A DNA stretch of 64,000 nt, taken from Actinoalloteichus fjordicus (lineage in GTDB: Bacteria; Actinomycetota; Actinomycetes; Mycobacteriales; Pseudonocardiaceae). Under the pieces are notes generated by a model, which ran no database searches, was not told the origin of the DNA, and was given only the letters and a program-made list of their open reading frames with translations. Each line of letters starts with the position of its first letter. Position 1 is the first letter of the stretch. Made by a program: the position numbers and the translations under genes. Location: positions 1,922,001 through 1,986,000 of the forward strand of contig NZ_CP016076.1 in assembly GCF_001941625.1 (NCBI RefSeq), given 5' to 3'. This document shows positions 41,230 through 50,621 of this stretch, one piece after another.

Positions 41230-41728
41230 CCGTGCTCCTCACTCTGGCTGCCGGGTGCGCGGAGACGCCACACCCCAAGCAGTCTCCTCGATCAGCCGGG
41301 CGCGACACCAGAGCGGCGGCGAGACTTCGCCCAGCACCGGCGAGACGGCCCGGACTCCGTCGACCCCGCCCGCCCCGACGGCGGTCGAGTGTCGCGACCC
41401 GAGCGTGACAGAGTCGGGCATCGTCGACCGGACGGCGGCCCGCCCGGCGAGTCGACCCTGCGCCCCGGGTGTCTCCGCCGTCGAACCCGGGCCGGACGAC
41501 GGTCCGGGCGGGCGAGTCTCGGTCGGGTCGCGGGTCGACTCTGCTGCCGGGCGGCCGGGCTTCTGCCTGCGGTAGCAGCGGGAACAGCCTCGGACGACAC
41601 AGCAGGAACGTGCGTGGACCGAGCCGGGTCGAGACCCGCCCCGACCCGCCTGCGGGCGTCCCGACCACGTCGACGGTCCACCACCCGGTGCTCGACGGCA
41701 GGCCCGCCTGCACCTGGTCGAGGCCGCT
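41230..41728. other. Intergenic region
   Basis: 499 bp between the DUF262 gene stop and the gntK start. Frames open on both strands lack start signals and family-like sequence. No clear hairpin was found. Confidence 0.5.
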
Positions 41729-43882
41729 CTACTCCATCAGACCCTGTTGCAGCGCGTCGCGCCGCAGATCGGAGAGCAGGGTGCCCGTGGCGTCCGAGCC
41801 CGCCCGCCAGAAGTCCCAGCCGTTGCAGGCCTTGACGTTCAGCGCGACCGCAGCCGCCCGGGACACCGAGTCGAAGGTCTGCCCGCTGGGCAGCCGGATT
41901 CGGCCGCCCTCGGTGACTCGCGCGGTGTAGGTGTGCTTCTTCCGGTGGCCGTAGAGCTCGGTGCCGTCCTCGATCATCCCGGCCTCGATGAGGTCGGCGA
42001 TCTCCACGCCGTACCGCGCTTTGCGTCGGCTGCGCTTCACGGTGGCCCGGTTAGGCGGGGTGTTCTCCGGCCGCAGCCCCAGCAGTTCGGGGCGCCAGAT
42101 CAGCTCGCACAGCCGCCGGTACAGGCGCTGCCGGATCTGGATGGCATCCAGCCCGAAGTGATCCGGCCAGGGACGGAACACCTCGCTGAGGTCGTGCTCG
42201 GCCACGAACCGGGCGAACTCGGGCTCGGCGGCCAGCGTCTCGGGATGCAACGAGGCCGCGAGGAGATTCTGCTCGCGGTAGTGGTCGATCTTCGTCGTGT
42301 GCTCGTCGGGGAGCCGATCCCCGGCGGGGAGCAGCAGCAGCGCGCCCAGCCGTTCCCGGAAGTCCTCGAACGCCTCGGTCGTCATGATCTCGGCTTGGTA
42401 GCGCGGAAAGGCGCGCGGCCAGACGTGCTCGATCTCCCAGGGCTGCGGATCGTCGAGGTAGACGGCGATCAGGTCGGGACGGCCCGACGCGACCTCCACG
42501 AACGACGTCAGCCTGGCGAGCACGTAGCGCACCTGAGCCCAGTTGCCCGGCTGGAGACTGAGCCGGTCCACGCCGGAGAAGTCGTCGGGCAGCGTGGCCG
42601 CCTCGGCCTCCAGGAGCCCGGTGAGTCCCTCCAGGCCCTCGGCGCTGCGCAGCCGCACGGTCAGCTCGTCGACCTCCGGGCGCACCTGGTGGGGCAGCAG
42701 GCTTCGGTTGTTGACGATCTTCAGTGTGGTGGCCAGATCGAGGTAGCCCGCGATGCGCCTGCTCTTCTCCTCGAAGACCTCGTCGGAGTCGTCGGGGCGC
42801 AGCGCGGACAGGATCGGCGGCAGGGGGTCGACGACCTCCAGCCGTGCGGTGTGGAAGACGGCCTCCATCCCGTGGACGAGCATCGCCGCAGCGTCCTTCA
42901 GCGCGCTGTACTGCCTGCTCAGCGGAACGAGGAAGTACTCGACGAAGGCCCGGAAGTCGTCCGCGGTCCGCAGCTCCAGCCGAGCCTCGTTCTTGCGTAC
43001 CCACTCGTGGAAGCCACGGTCGATCTCCACCGGGTCGGTGCTGTCGGCGTCGAACGCCGCGAACTTCGCGATCAGCACGGCCTTGACGAACTCGCTCGGC
43101 GTGTCCACACCGTGCCGGGACAACTCGGCGATCATCCGGCGCCAGAGGTCGTTCAACTGGCGTCTGCCGGTCTCGGCCCTGGCGAGCAGATAGCTCTTGA
43201 GCAGGTCGACCGGGCTCAGCCGGGCGCCCCGGTTGTTCATCGTCTCGAAGATCTCCCAGCCGTGCTCCCGGTCGAGCGCGTCGATGGAGACCAGACAGAC
43301 CCGGTCGAGCAGCCAGTCGTGGAAGAACGGCAGCGCCTCGTCACGCAGACTCGCGGGGAAGTCCTCCTCGATGTCGCGGGCCCGCTCGTACAGGTTGCGC
43401 ACCGACAGACTGGCATCGGCGCTCAGTGTGTGAGCGAGGCCGCGCAGGAACGCGTTCAGCACCTCGTTGCGTTCCGGGATGTCGATGTTGAAGGTCGTCT
43501 CGCCGTGCCGGGTGCTGTAGATCATCGGGTCGAGACCCTTGGCGTCCTGATCGAGATCCTGTTCCTCCAGCAGCCTGCGGAGGTAGACGACGATCAGATG
43601 CAGCGTCGTGAGACGTTGTTGTCCGTCGACGAGGAATGCGGCATCCGGGGTCTGATAGCACACGATCGGACCAAGGAAGTAGGGCGCGTATCCGATGGTC
43701 TCTCGGCGCGAGTGCGTCGGCCGCCACTCCCGGATGAACCGCCGCTCCAGATCCTGGAGCAGCGCGACGACGTCCTTACGGGACCAGCTGTATTCCCGCT
43801 GGTAGTAGTCCAGTTTGTACTTCTTGTTGCTCAGGAGTTCCTGGACCGTGGCCCCTCGGCCCTCCACCGGACTCTGCGCCAC
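41729..43882 (-). CDS. DUF262/DUF1524 (GmrSD-like) protein with RAMA-like C-terminus, probable modified-DNA restriction
   Basis: The 717-residue product begins with a DUF262 (GmrS/ParB-like NTPase) domain (YYQREYSWSRKDVVALLQDL; nucleotide-binding VDGQQRLTTLHLI about 86-98; FETMNNRGARLSPVDLLKSY). A DUF1524/GmrD-type HNH region follows (WEIEHVWPRAFPRY; LLLLPAGDRLPDEHTTKIDH about 490-560). The C-terminal 80 residues (IADLIEAGMIEDGTELYGHR; VTEGGRIRLPSGQTFDSVSR; WDFWRA) match the RAMA fold, found with methylases and restriction proteins. GmrSD enzymes cut glucosylated or otherwise modified phage DNA. The HNH appears as EIEHVWPR rather than HIEHILPQ. Start ATG 43882; upstream gene is a DUF4132 protein. 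Confidence 0.85.
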   Translation of the reverse strand: MAQSPVEGRGATVQELLSNKKYKLDYYQREYSWSRKDVVALLQDLERRFIREWRPTHSRRETIGYAPYFLGPIVCYQTPDAAFLVDGQQRLTTLHLIVVYLRRLLEEQDLDQDAKGLDPMIYSTRHGETTFNIDIPERNEVLNAFLRGLAHTLSADASLSVRNLYERARDIEEDFPASLRDEALPFFHDWLLDRVCLVSIDALDREHGWEIFETMNNRGARLSPVDLLKSYLLARAETGRRQLNDLWRRMIAELSRHGVDTPSEFVKAVLIAKFAAFDADSTDPVEIDRGFHEWVRKNEARLELRTADDFRAFVEYFLVPLSRQYSALKDAAAMLVHGMEAVFHTARLEVVDPLPPILSALRPDDSDEVFEEKSRRIAGYLDLATTLKIVNNRSLLPHQVRPEVDELTVRLRSAEGLEGLTGLLEAEAATLPDDFSGVDRLSLQPGNWAQVRYVLARLTSFVEVASGRPDLIAVYLDDPQPWEIEHVWPRAFPRYQAEIMTTEAFEDFRERLGALLLLPAGDRLPDEHTTKIDHYREQNLLAASLHPETLAAEPEFARFVAEHDLSEVFRPWPDHFGLDAIQIRQRLYRRLCELIWRPELLGLRPENTPPNRATVKRSRRKARYGVEIADLIEAGMIEDGTELYGHRKKHTYTARVTEGGRIRLPSGQTFDSVSRAAAVALNVKACNGWDFWRAGSDATGTLLSDLRRDALQQGLME

Positions 43883-44116
43883 CGCGACCCCTCCGAAACC
43901 ATTGTGATCTCGACGACGGAGTGTAATCGAAGAGATCGTCGGCTCCCTCGATGGAGTGACGCAGTCGTGCGGTGCTTCTCTCGTCGTCCTCGAAGACCCC
44001 CGCCCGCATCAGCCTCGCCCCAGGAGGAACAACACGATTCCCGAAGGGACGATCAACAGCAGTTCGACGGAGCACGCCGCGAAGGTCCGGGCGGCTCGTC
44101 CCCACGGATCTCCGTC

Positions 44117-47100
44117 TCATCGAGTCGCCCCCTCCGTCAGCCACAGCAGGTCGTCCCGGGCGATCGACCAGGCTTCGTCGGCAGGCTCGCCGATCGTCGT
44201 CGTCGCCACCGTCCGCCAGGGGTCGTCGACGGGGCCTGCGATCCGGATGTCCCGCAGTCGATATCGGGACGAGCCGTTCTCCGCCAGGAAGCCGGGGCTC
44301 ACCTCGACGACCACGGCGTGAGCAGCGGAGATCGGATGGAAGATTGTTGCGGCGCGGTCCTGCTGATCGCGAGCGCCCTGACGCCAGCTCAGCGCGAGCA
44401 GCCGACGCAGGGCGGCCTCGGTGACGGTTCCGCCCGCGGCGGGCAGCGGGTCGGCGGTTGGATCATCCGGACGTGTGAGGTACGACGCCCTGCCCAGCTG
44501 TGGGATCGGCTGAATGATCTCGTAGTCGGCGAACAGCGCCGACCAGCGGTGCAGATCCGAGCCCAGCCGCAGCGGATGCGGCAGTTCGATGAGCGCCGAG
44601 GGCGCAGGCGTGACGGTGTCGTCGTTCACGTCGGCGAACGAACCGTCCTCGGCGATGCGGAACGCCGCCGGGGCCGAACGACCGGGTTCCTGCGCCGTCC
44701 AGACCAGACCCTGCGCCAACCTGCCCAGCAGCGGGTGCTCTACCCAGCGCCGTCGGAACTCGGCGCTGCTCCACGTCCTGCCGTGACGCAGCGCGCGCTC
44801 CAACAGCACGGCGCTCTCCTCAGCCACCTGCGCGAGTCGATCCGCCAGTGCGGCGAGCCAGGGAGGCTCGGCGGCACCTCTGGCAGCAGACGCCCCGCCG
44901 CCGTGCTCAGTACTGTCGTCCCCGCCGGGCGAGACCCGCCTGCCGACCGGTCGGCCACTCGAGCCTGCGGCGCCGTCCACCGAGGCCGGGGCGGGCGACC
45001 TGCCGATCTCGGCTCCGAAGTCGCACTGCCCGGCGGGCTCGGTCCGGTCGTCGATGACGGCGGGCACGAGGCCCTGCTCCACGACCACGGTGACTCGACG
45101 CCCCGCAGCCTCGACCGGCCGGACCCCGCCTGGAGCGAAGCCGAGATCCGGCGTGATGCTCTCCAACGCCTGGTCGACGGTCATGCCCCGTCGGGCGGCG
45201 AGTGCGACGAGCTGGTCGCGGGCACGGGATCGGATCACGACGGACCGTGTCGTGTCGACGATGCGCCGGAGCTGCTCGACTGCGGCGTCCGAGCCCAGTT
45301 CCGCGAGGGCGTCGATCGCGAGGCCCGCCCGCTCGTCCCGACGGGAGACCAGTTCTCCGAGCTGCCGCGCCGTCTCGTCGTCGCCCAGCACGGCCTGCGC
45401 CCGCAGCACCCAGTCCGTGCCGGGCACGCCGGCGCCGTGCCGGTGCGAGTGCCAGAACAACGCCATGCCGAACTCCGCGAGCGACGTCGGGTCGCACCGG
45501 GCGCGGAGGACTGCGATGCCCGGATCTCGCCTGCCGGAGTGCGACCGAGCCAGCATCCGCAGCAGCCGGTCCACGACCGGATCGGGCAGGACGCTCGCCT
45601 GATCGCGCAGGAGGACCGACGGCAGTGCCTCGGCGGCCGTCCAGCCGTGGATCTCCGAACGTCGGCGTGGTGCGCGAGCTTCCTCCGACAGGGAGTCGGT
45701 GATCGGGTCCGCGCGGTCGCCATGCCGGGCGGCGACGTCGAACACCACCTGCGGGCCTGCGACCTCGACCAGCGCCCGGAGCGCGTCGACGGCCGATGCT
45801 CGCCGGGCGGGGTGCGGATGACCGCCTGCCTGGACGATCAGCAGATCCGCCGCCGCAGTCGGGTGTCTGGTCAGCCAGTTCAGTCCGATCCACCGGGCAG
45901 GGTGTCTGCGCAGCCACAGCGCTGCCGACGCGGCCACCCCGGGATGGACGACCGGCAGCAACGCCGCCGCCGTCCGCTCCGGTCTCCGCCGTACCGCCGA
46001 GAAGAGCAGCGGCAGGGTGGCCAGGCCGTGTCGTGCGACGATCGGCCGCAGCCGCCTGCGATGGTTCAGAAACAGCGGTGGTCGCCAGTGGGCGAGAAGG
46101 CAGCCGGTGATCTCGGCGGGTGCCTCGGCGAACATCCGGAACTGCTCCTCGAGCGTCAGCTCCCCTGCCGAGAAGGCGGCGGCGACGGCGGTCCAGTCGT
46201 CGTGGCGCAGCCACGGCGCCGGGTTCGCGCTCCGCTGCTCCGCCGCCCAGTCCTCTCGTTCGCCCGGCAGCCAGGACATCGCGGGCTCGACCGACGAGAC
46301 GAGGCCCGGAACGGGAGTGGGAAGCCAAGGCCTCGCGCTCCGGGGCGGCGGCTCGACGAGCCGATTCGGTCGGCGCGACACCGTCACCTTGGTGACACGT
46401 TCGACGGCGGCACGATGGTCTGCGGGCAGTTGGGGCACCAGCGTCCGGGCGAGGTCGGGTCGATCGGCGACGTGCTCGCGTAACAGTCGCCGGGCAAGGT
46501 GCCCCGCCGGATCGGCGGAGTCCTTCGCCGAGGCTGCGGCCAGCAGTCGCAGACCCGCCGCCGGTATCCGGCGTAGCGCCGTGCGGACCAGGCCGGGCAC
46601 CGGAGCATCGCCGAGCAGCGGCAGGAGCGCGGCGATCGACTCCTCGGTCGCGAACCAGGCCAGCATCTCCGACATCGGTTGTCGACCGGCCGGGAGGTCA
46701 GAGCGTTCCAGCAACTCGCGCAGGAACGGCGTCAGCGCGGACCCCATCCCGTCGGCGGCGGTGCAGAGGACCTCCGGCCGTCGCAGCGGCGAGTCGCCTC
46801 GGACGGCCGCGCCGAGCACCGTGGTCAGCTGTGCCGCCGTGGACACGGACCTGATCAGCGCGTCGACCGCCTTCTTGGACAGGCCCTTCTCCGCGCAGTC
46901 GGCCGCCACCCAGTCCTGTCTGGTCGGCACGAGGAACGAGGAGACGACCCGGCCTGCGAGAGTGCTTCGATATTCGGTCAAGGCCGTCGTCGCATCGGCA
47001 TATACCTGCGCGGGGGCCACGGCCAGCAGCGCCCGCACCCGACGCGTGATCGGCTCGCAGCTCGGGCTGAACGCCGCTCCGCCGTCGCCGGTCAGCACCA

Positions 47101-47599
47101 GTCGAAGCGGCTGCCGCCACTCGGCGCGCCACGGCCTCGCCCAGAACCCGTTCAACTCCGCGACCGCCCGCGCCGCGAAGACCAGTCCCTCCGTCTCCAC
47201 CCAGGCATCGGCGAGGCAGGCCAGACCGGCAGACTCCCCGAGGTCGAACGCGGTCGCCGCGGCCAGCACCGCCGCGCTGGCAGGCGTGGACTCCCCGGCC
47301 AAGTGGGCGTGCGCCGCCGTAGACAACGACGGGCCCCTCGGGTTGCGCTGCGACGGTGCGAGCATCCGGCGAATACTCGGCGGCGGCGTGAGCAGTCGCA
47401 CCACGGCGCCCGCGTCCCGGCGAGGTGCCCGTACCTGTCGCCACCCGCCGCCCCGACGCGGGTCAATGTGCCTGCCCCACTCCGGCGGGACGGACGTCGC
47501 CGCCGCATCGGAGGGCTCGTTCGCGGACCTGATGTGGTGTCTCCACTCTTCGACGACGCTGCCGTCGTGCCTGCTGATCTTCGTCGCAGCCCACCACAC
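44117..47599 (-). CDS. Very large DUF4132 domain protein
   Basis: The product is about 1160 residues from GTG 47599 (VWWAATKISRHDGSVVEEWR). It is mainly helical, with HEAT-like repeats (about 350-850) and a C-terminal DUF4132/MolR-like domain (LADRLAQVAEESAVLLERAL; LPHPLRLGSDLHRWSALFAD; YEIIQPIPQLGRASYLTR). Function of the family is unknown; WGR/DUF4132 proteins are sometimes linked to molybdate or defence, uncertainly. The start is uncertain: the frame opens at 47767, the first 56 codons look non-coding, and no ribosome binding site is seen. It lies 234 bp upstream of the DUF262-RAMA gene, same strand. Confidence 0.82.
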   Translation of the reverse strand: MWWAATKISRHDGSVVEEWRHHIRSANEPSDAAATSVPPEWGRHIDPRRGGGWRQVRAPRRDAGAVVRLLTPPPSIRRMLAPSQRNPRGPSLSTAAHAHLAGESTPASAAVLAAATAFDLGESAGLACLADAWVETEGLVFAARAVAELNGFWARPWRAEWRQPLRLVLTGDGGAAFSPSCEPITRRVRALLAVAPAQVYADATTALTEYRSTLAGRVVSSFLVPTRQDWVAADCAEKGLSKKAVDALIRSVSTAAQLTTVLGAAVRGDSPLRRPEVLCTAADGMGSALTPFLRELLERSDLPAGRQPMSEMLAWFATEESIAALLPLLGDAPVPGLVRTALRRIPAAGLRLLAAASAKDSADPAGHLARRLLREHVADRPDLARTLVPQLPADHRAAVERVTKVTVSRRPNRLVEPPPRSARPWLPTPVPGLVSSVEPAMSWLPGEREDWAAEQRSANPAPWLRHDDWTAVAAAFSAGELTLEEQFRMFAEAPAEITGCLLAHWRPPLFLNHRRRLRPIVARHGLATLPLLFSAVRRRPERTAAALLPVVHPGVAASAALWLRRHPARWIGLNWLTRHPTAAADLLIVQAGGHPHPARRASAVDALRALVEVAGPQVVFDVAARHGDRADPITDSLSEEARAPRRRSEIHGWTAAEALPSVLLRDQASVLPDPVVDRLLRMLARSHSGRRDPGIAVLRARCDPTSLAEFGMALFWHSHRHGAGVPGTDWVLRAQAVLGDDETARQLGELVSRRDERAGLAIDALAELGSDAAVEQLRRIVDTTRSVVIRSRARDQLVALAARRGMTVDQALESITPDLGFAPGGVRPVEAAGRRVTVVVEQGLVPAVIDDRTEPAGQCDFGAEIGRSPAPASVDGAAGSSGRPVGRRVSPGGDDSTEHGGGASAARGAAEPPWLAALADRLAQVAEESAVLLERALRHGRTWSSAEFRRRWVEHPLLGRLAQGLVWTAQEPGRSAPAAFRIAEDGSFADVNDDTVTPAPSALIELPHPLRLGSDLHRWSALFADYEIIQPIPQLGRASYLTRPDDPTADPLPAAGGTVTEAALRRLLALSWRQGARDQQDRAATIFHPISAAHAVVVEVSPGFLAENGSSRYRLRDIRIAGPVDDPWRTVATTTIGEPADEAWSIARDDLLWLTEGATR

Positions 47600-47902
47600 C
47601 GTCCGACGGCGCGTCCCGAGCCGTGCGCCGCCCCCCGAGTGACCGCGTCGCCTGCTCGCCCGAGGGCGTCGTCTCGCCGGGCGCGGAGCCTGGGGTGGCC
47701 TGGCGGCACGGCTGCCTCGCGACGGGAGAATCGCCCGTGCCGACGAACGGCGGACGGCCCGGCTCACGACCTGTCACACACGCCGTGACGACCGTGCGCC
47801 ACGACGGGCGGTCTCGGGCGGCTACCCTCGCAGGGAGCAATGCCAACCGGGTGAGGCCTGCCCCCGTGGGCCTTCCCGACGAGTCCTGGAGCCTGAGACC
47901 TC
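47600..47902. other. Intergenic region between divergent DUF4132 and ffh genes
   Basis: 303 bp holding the promoters of both genes; no coding frame or site could be supported. Confidence 0.5.
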
Positions 47903-49483
47903 GTGTTCGACACTCTCTCCGATCGTCTCACCTCGGTTCTGAAGAACCTGCGGGGCAAGGGACGACTGTCCGACGCCGACATCGACGCGACCTGCCGCGA
48001 GATCCGGATCGCACTGCTGGAGGCCGACGTCGCGCTTCCGGTGGTCAGGGCGTTCATCGCCCAGATCAAGGAACGCGCCAAGGGCGCCGAGGTCTCCCAG
48101 GCGCTGAACCCGGCCCAGCAGGTCGTCAAGATCGTCGACGAAGAGCTGGTGGGCATCCTCGGCGGGGAGACCCGCCGGCTGAACCTGGCGAAGAACCCGC
48201 CGTCGGTGATCCTGCTCGCGGGCCTCCAGGGCGCGGGAAAGACGACTCTGGCGGGCAAGCTCGCCAAGTGGCTGCGCGGCCAGGGACACACGCCGCTGCT
48301 GGTGGCCTGTGACCTCCAGCGCCCGAACGCGGTCACCCAGCTGCAGGTGGTCGGTGAACGGGCGGGCGTCCCGGTGTTCGCTCCGGAGCCGGGCAACGGC
48401 GTGGGTGACCCGGTCGAGGTGGCCAGGCAGTCGATCGCGGAGGCCGAGCGGTCCCAGTACGACATCGTGCTGGTGGACACCGCCGGTCGTCTCGGCGTCG
48501 ACGAGGAGTTGATGCGGCAGGCTTCGAACATCCGTGACGCCGTCACGCCGGACGAGATCCTCTTCGTCCTGGACGCGATGGTCGGTCAGGACGCGGTGAA
48601 CACCGCCGAGGCGTTCCGGGACGGCGTCGGCTTCACCGGCGTGGTGCTGACCAAGCTCGACGGTGATGCCCGAGGCGGCGCCGCGCTGTCCGTTCGGCAC
48701 GTCACCGGCCAGCCCATCCTCTTCGCCTCCAACGGGGAGAAGCTGGAGGACTTCGACGTCTTCCACCCCGACCGGATGGCCAGCCGGATCCTCGGCATGG
48801 GCGACGTCCTCAGCCTGATCGAACAGGCCGAGCAGCACTTCGACCAGGAACAGGCGGAGAAGGCGGCCCAGAAGATCGGCTCCGGCGAGCTGACGCTGGA
48901 GGACTTCCTGGAGCAGATGCTCGCCATCCGCAAGATGGGCCCGATCGCCAACCTGCTCGGGATGCTGCCGGGCGCGGGGCAGATGAAGGACCAGCTCGCG
49001 GACTTCGACGAGAAGAGCCTCGACCGGATGCAGGCCATCATCCGAGGCATGACGCCTGCGGAGCGCGCCGATCCGAAGATGATCAATGCGTCGCGGCGAC
49101 TGCGGATCTCTCGCGGCTCTGGTGTCGCGGTCAGCGACGTCAACGACCTGGTCACCCGCTTCTTCGACGCCCGCAAGATGATGCAGCAGATGGCAGGCCG
49201 GTTCGGCATGCCAGGGGTGGGCGGCGGCGGCAGCGGCCGCAAGGGCAAGGGTAAGAAGGGCAAGAAGGGCAAGGGGCGCGGCCCGACGCCGCCCAAGGTG
49301 CGGGGCGGGATGCCCGGCTTCCCGGGCGGTTTCCCCGGTGGGATGCCCGGCGGCTTTCCCGGCGGCCCGCAGGGTGGTGGCACCCCGCAGATCCCGCCGG
49401 GCCTGGCAGGCATGGACCAGCTGCCGCCCGGCTTCGACCCGAGCAGGCTGACCTTCGGCGACAACAAAAAGAAGAAGAAGTGA
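47903..49483 (+). CDS. ffh: Signal recognition particle protein Ffh
   Basis: The 526-residue product is the GTPase that, with 4.5S RNA, targets nascent membrane proteins to FtsY. N domain (about 1-90), G domain with GLQGAGKTT (107-115), DTAGRL and TKLDGDARGGAAL, then the Met-rich M domain (about 300-430: FLEQMLAIRKMGPIANLLGM, SRRLRISRGSGV). A basic Lys/Gly tail with repeated GGxPGG motifs (about 435-526) is longer than usual. Start GTG 47903 gives MFDTLSDRLTSVLKNLRGKG. The stop overlaps the next start (GTGA). Confidence 0.97.
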   Translation: MFDTLSDRLTSVLKNLRGKGRLSDADIDATCREIRIALLEADVALPVVRAFIAQIKERAKGAEVSQALNPAQQVVKIVDEELVGILGGETRRLNLAKNPPSVILLAGLQGAGKTTLAGKLAKWLRGQGHTPLLVACDLQRPNAVTQLQVVGERAGVPVFAPEPGNGVGDPVEVARQSIAEAERSQYDIVLVDTAGRLGVDEELMRQASNIRDAVTPDEILFVLDAMVGQDAVNTAEAFRDGVGFTGVVLTKLDGDARGGAALSVRHVTGQPILFASNGEKLEDFDVFHPDRMASRILGMGDVLSLIEQAEQHFDQEQAEKAAQKIGSGELTLEDFLEQMLAIRKMGPIANLLGMLPGAGQMKDQLADFDEKSLDRMQAIIRGMTPAERADPKMINASRRLRISRGSGVAVSDVNDLVTRFFDARKMMQQMAGRFGMPGVGGGGSGRKGKGKKGKKGKGRGPTPPKVRGGMPGFPGGFPGGMPGGFPGGPQGGGTPQIPPGLAGMDQLPPGFDPSRLTFGDNKKKKK

Positions 49484-50619
49484 CGCAGGCGTCGCCCGCC
49501 CTGCATCTCACCGGCGTCACCCTGCCCGACGGGGTCACCCGCGACCTGTGGGTCTCGGCGGGCCGCATCAGCGTCGACCCGGTCCCGGACGCTCGGCCGC
49601 TCCCCGGCGGTTGGCTGGTTCCCGGCCTGGTCGACGCGCACTGCCATATCGGGATCGATCCGACCGGCCCGGTCCCGGTGGCGGAGGCCGCTCGGCAGGC
49701 CGAGATCGAACGCGACGCCGGCGTCCTGCTGGTCCGCGACTGCGGTGTTCCGGTGGACACCCGGCCGCTACAGGCCCGGGACGACCTCCCGCGCATCATC
49801 CGGTCCGGCAGGCATCTGGCCAGGCGCAGGCGCTACCTGCGTGACCTCGGCCTGGAACTCGACGACCCGGCAGAGCTGCCTGCCGCCGTCGCGGCGCAGG
49901 CCGCCGAGGGCGACGGCTGGGTCAAACTCGTCGGCGACTGGATCGACCGGGAGGCAGGCGACCTGGCACCGCTGTGGCCCGACGACGTCCTTGCCGAGGC
50001 CGTCGCGGTCGCCCATCGGGCGGGGGCCCGCGTCAACGCCCACGTCTTCGGGGAGGACGCGCTGCCCGGTCTCCTCGCGGCAGGCGTCGACTGCATCGAG
50101 CACGGCACCGGACTCACCGACGACACCATCGACCAGATGGCTCGGCAGGGCACCGCCCTGGTGCCGACTCTGATCAACACCGCCGAATTCCTCACGATCG
50201 CCGACTCGGCAGGCCGGTTCCCGCGCTATGCGGCGCACATGCGTGCGCTGCACGCACGCAGGCTGTCGACTGTCGCGGCGGCGGCCGAGGCGGGCGTGCC
50301 CGTCTTCGCCGGGACCGACGCGGGCAGCTCGGCGGGCGAGGGCATCGGGCACGGGCGGATCGCCGACGAGGTGATCGCGTTGGCGGAGGCAGGCCTTTCC
50401 CGTGAACAGGCCCTCGGCGCGGCGAGCTGGGCGGCGCGCGACTGGCTCGGCTTCCCCGGGCTCGTCGACGGCGCGTCCGCCGATCTGGTCGTCTACGACG
50501 AGGATCCGAGGACCGATCTCGCGGTGCTGCGCTCGCCGAGGGACATCGTGTTACGCGGCGTGGTCCATCCGGGCGGCGGACGCTTCAAGACATCGACCCG
50601 GCGACCGAGCCGGGACTGA
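49480..50619 (+). CDS. Amidohydrolase family protein
   Basis: The 379-residue metal-dependent hydrolase has the HxH motif in VDAHCHIGID, a further His in NAHVFGED, and Asp in FAGTDAGS, near the C-terminus ADLVVYDEDPR. It belongs to the amidohydrolase superfamily; substrate unknown. Start GTG 49480 overlaps the ffh stop by 4 bp. An amidohydrolase after ffh is a conserved actinobacterial arrangement. Confidence 0.9.
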   Translation: MTQASPALHLTGVTLPDGVTRDLWVSAGRISVDPVPDARPLPGGWLVPGLVDAHCHIGIDPTGPVPVAEAARQAEIERDAGVLLVRDCGVPVDTRPLQARDDLPRIIRSGRHLARRRRYLRDLGLELDDPAELPAAVAAQAAEGDGWVKLVGDWIDREAGDLAPLWPDDVLAEAVAVAHRAGARVNAHVFGEDALPGLLAAGVDCIEHGTGLTDDTIDQMARQGTALVPTLINTAEFLTIADSAGRFPRYAAHMRALHARRLSTVAAAAEAGVPVFAGTDAGSSAGEGIGHGRIADEVIALAEAGLSREQALGAASWAARDWLGFPGLVDGASADLVVYDEDPRTDLAVLRSPRDIVLRGVVHPGGGRFKTSTRRPSRD

Positions 50620-50621
50620 TC

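Noticed and set aside
43776-44120. Small minus-strand frame starting in ATGA overlap with the DUF4132 stop
   Set aside because: It overlaps the DUF262 start by over 100 bp in another frame and has shadow-like composition; the overlap alone is weak evidence.
41747-46483. A 1578-codon open frame on the + strand
   Set aside because: It is the antisense shadow of the DUF262 and DUF4132 genes; its product is His/Gln/Arg/Gly-rich, with no family match.
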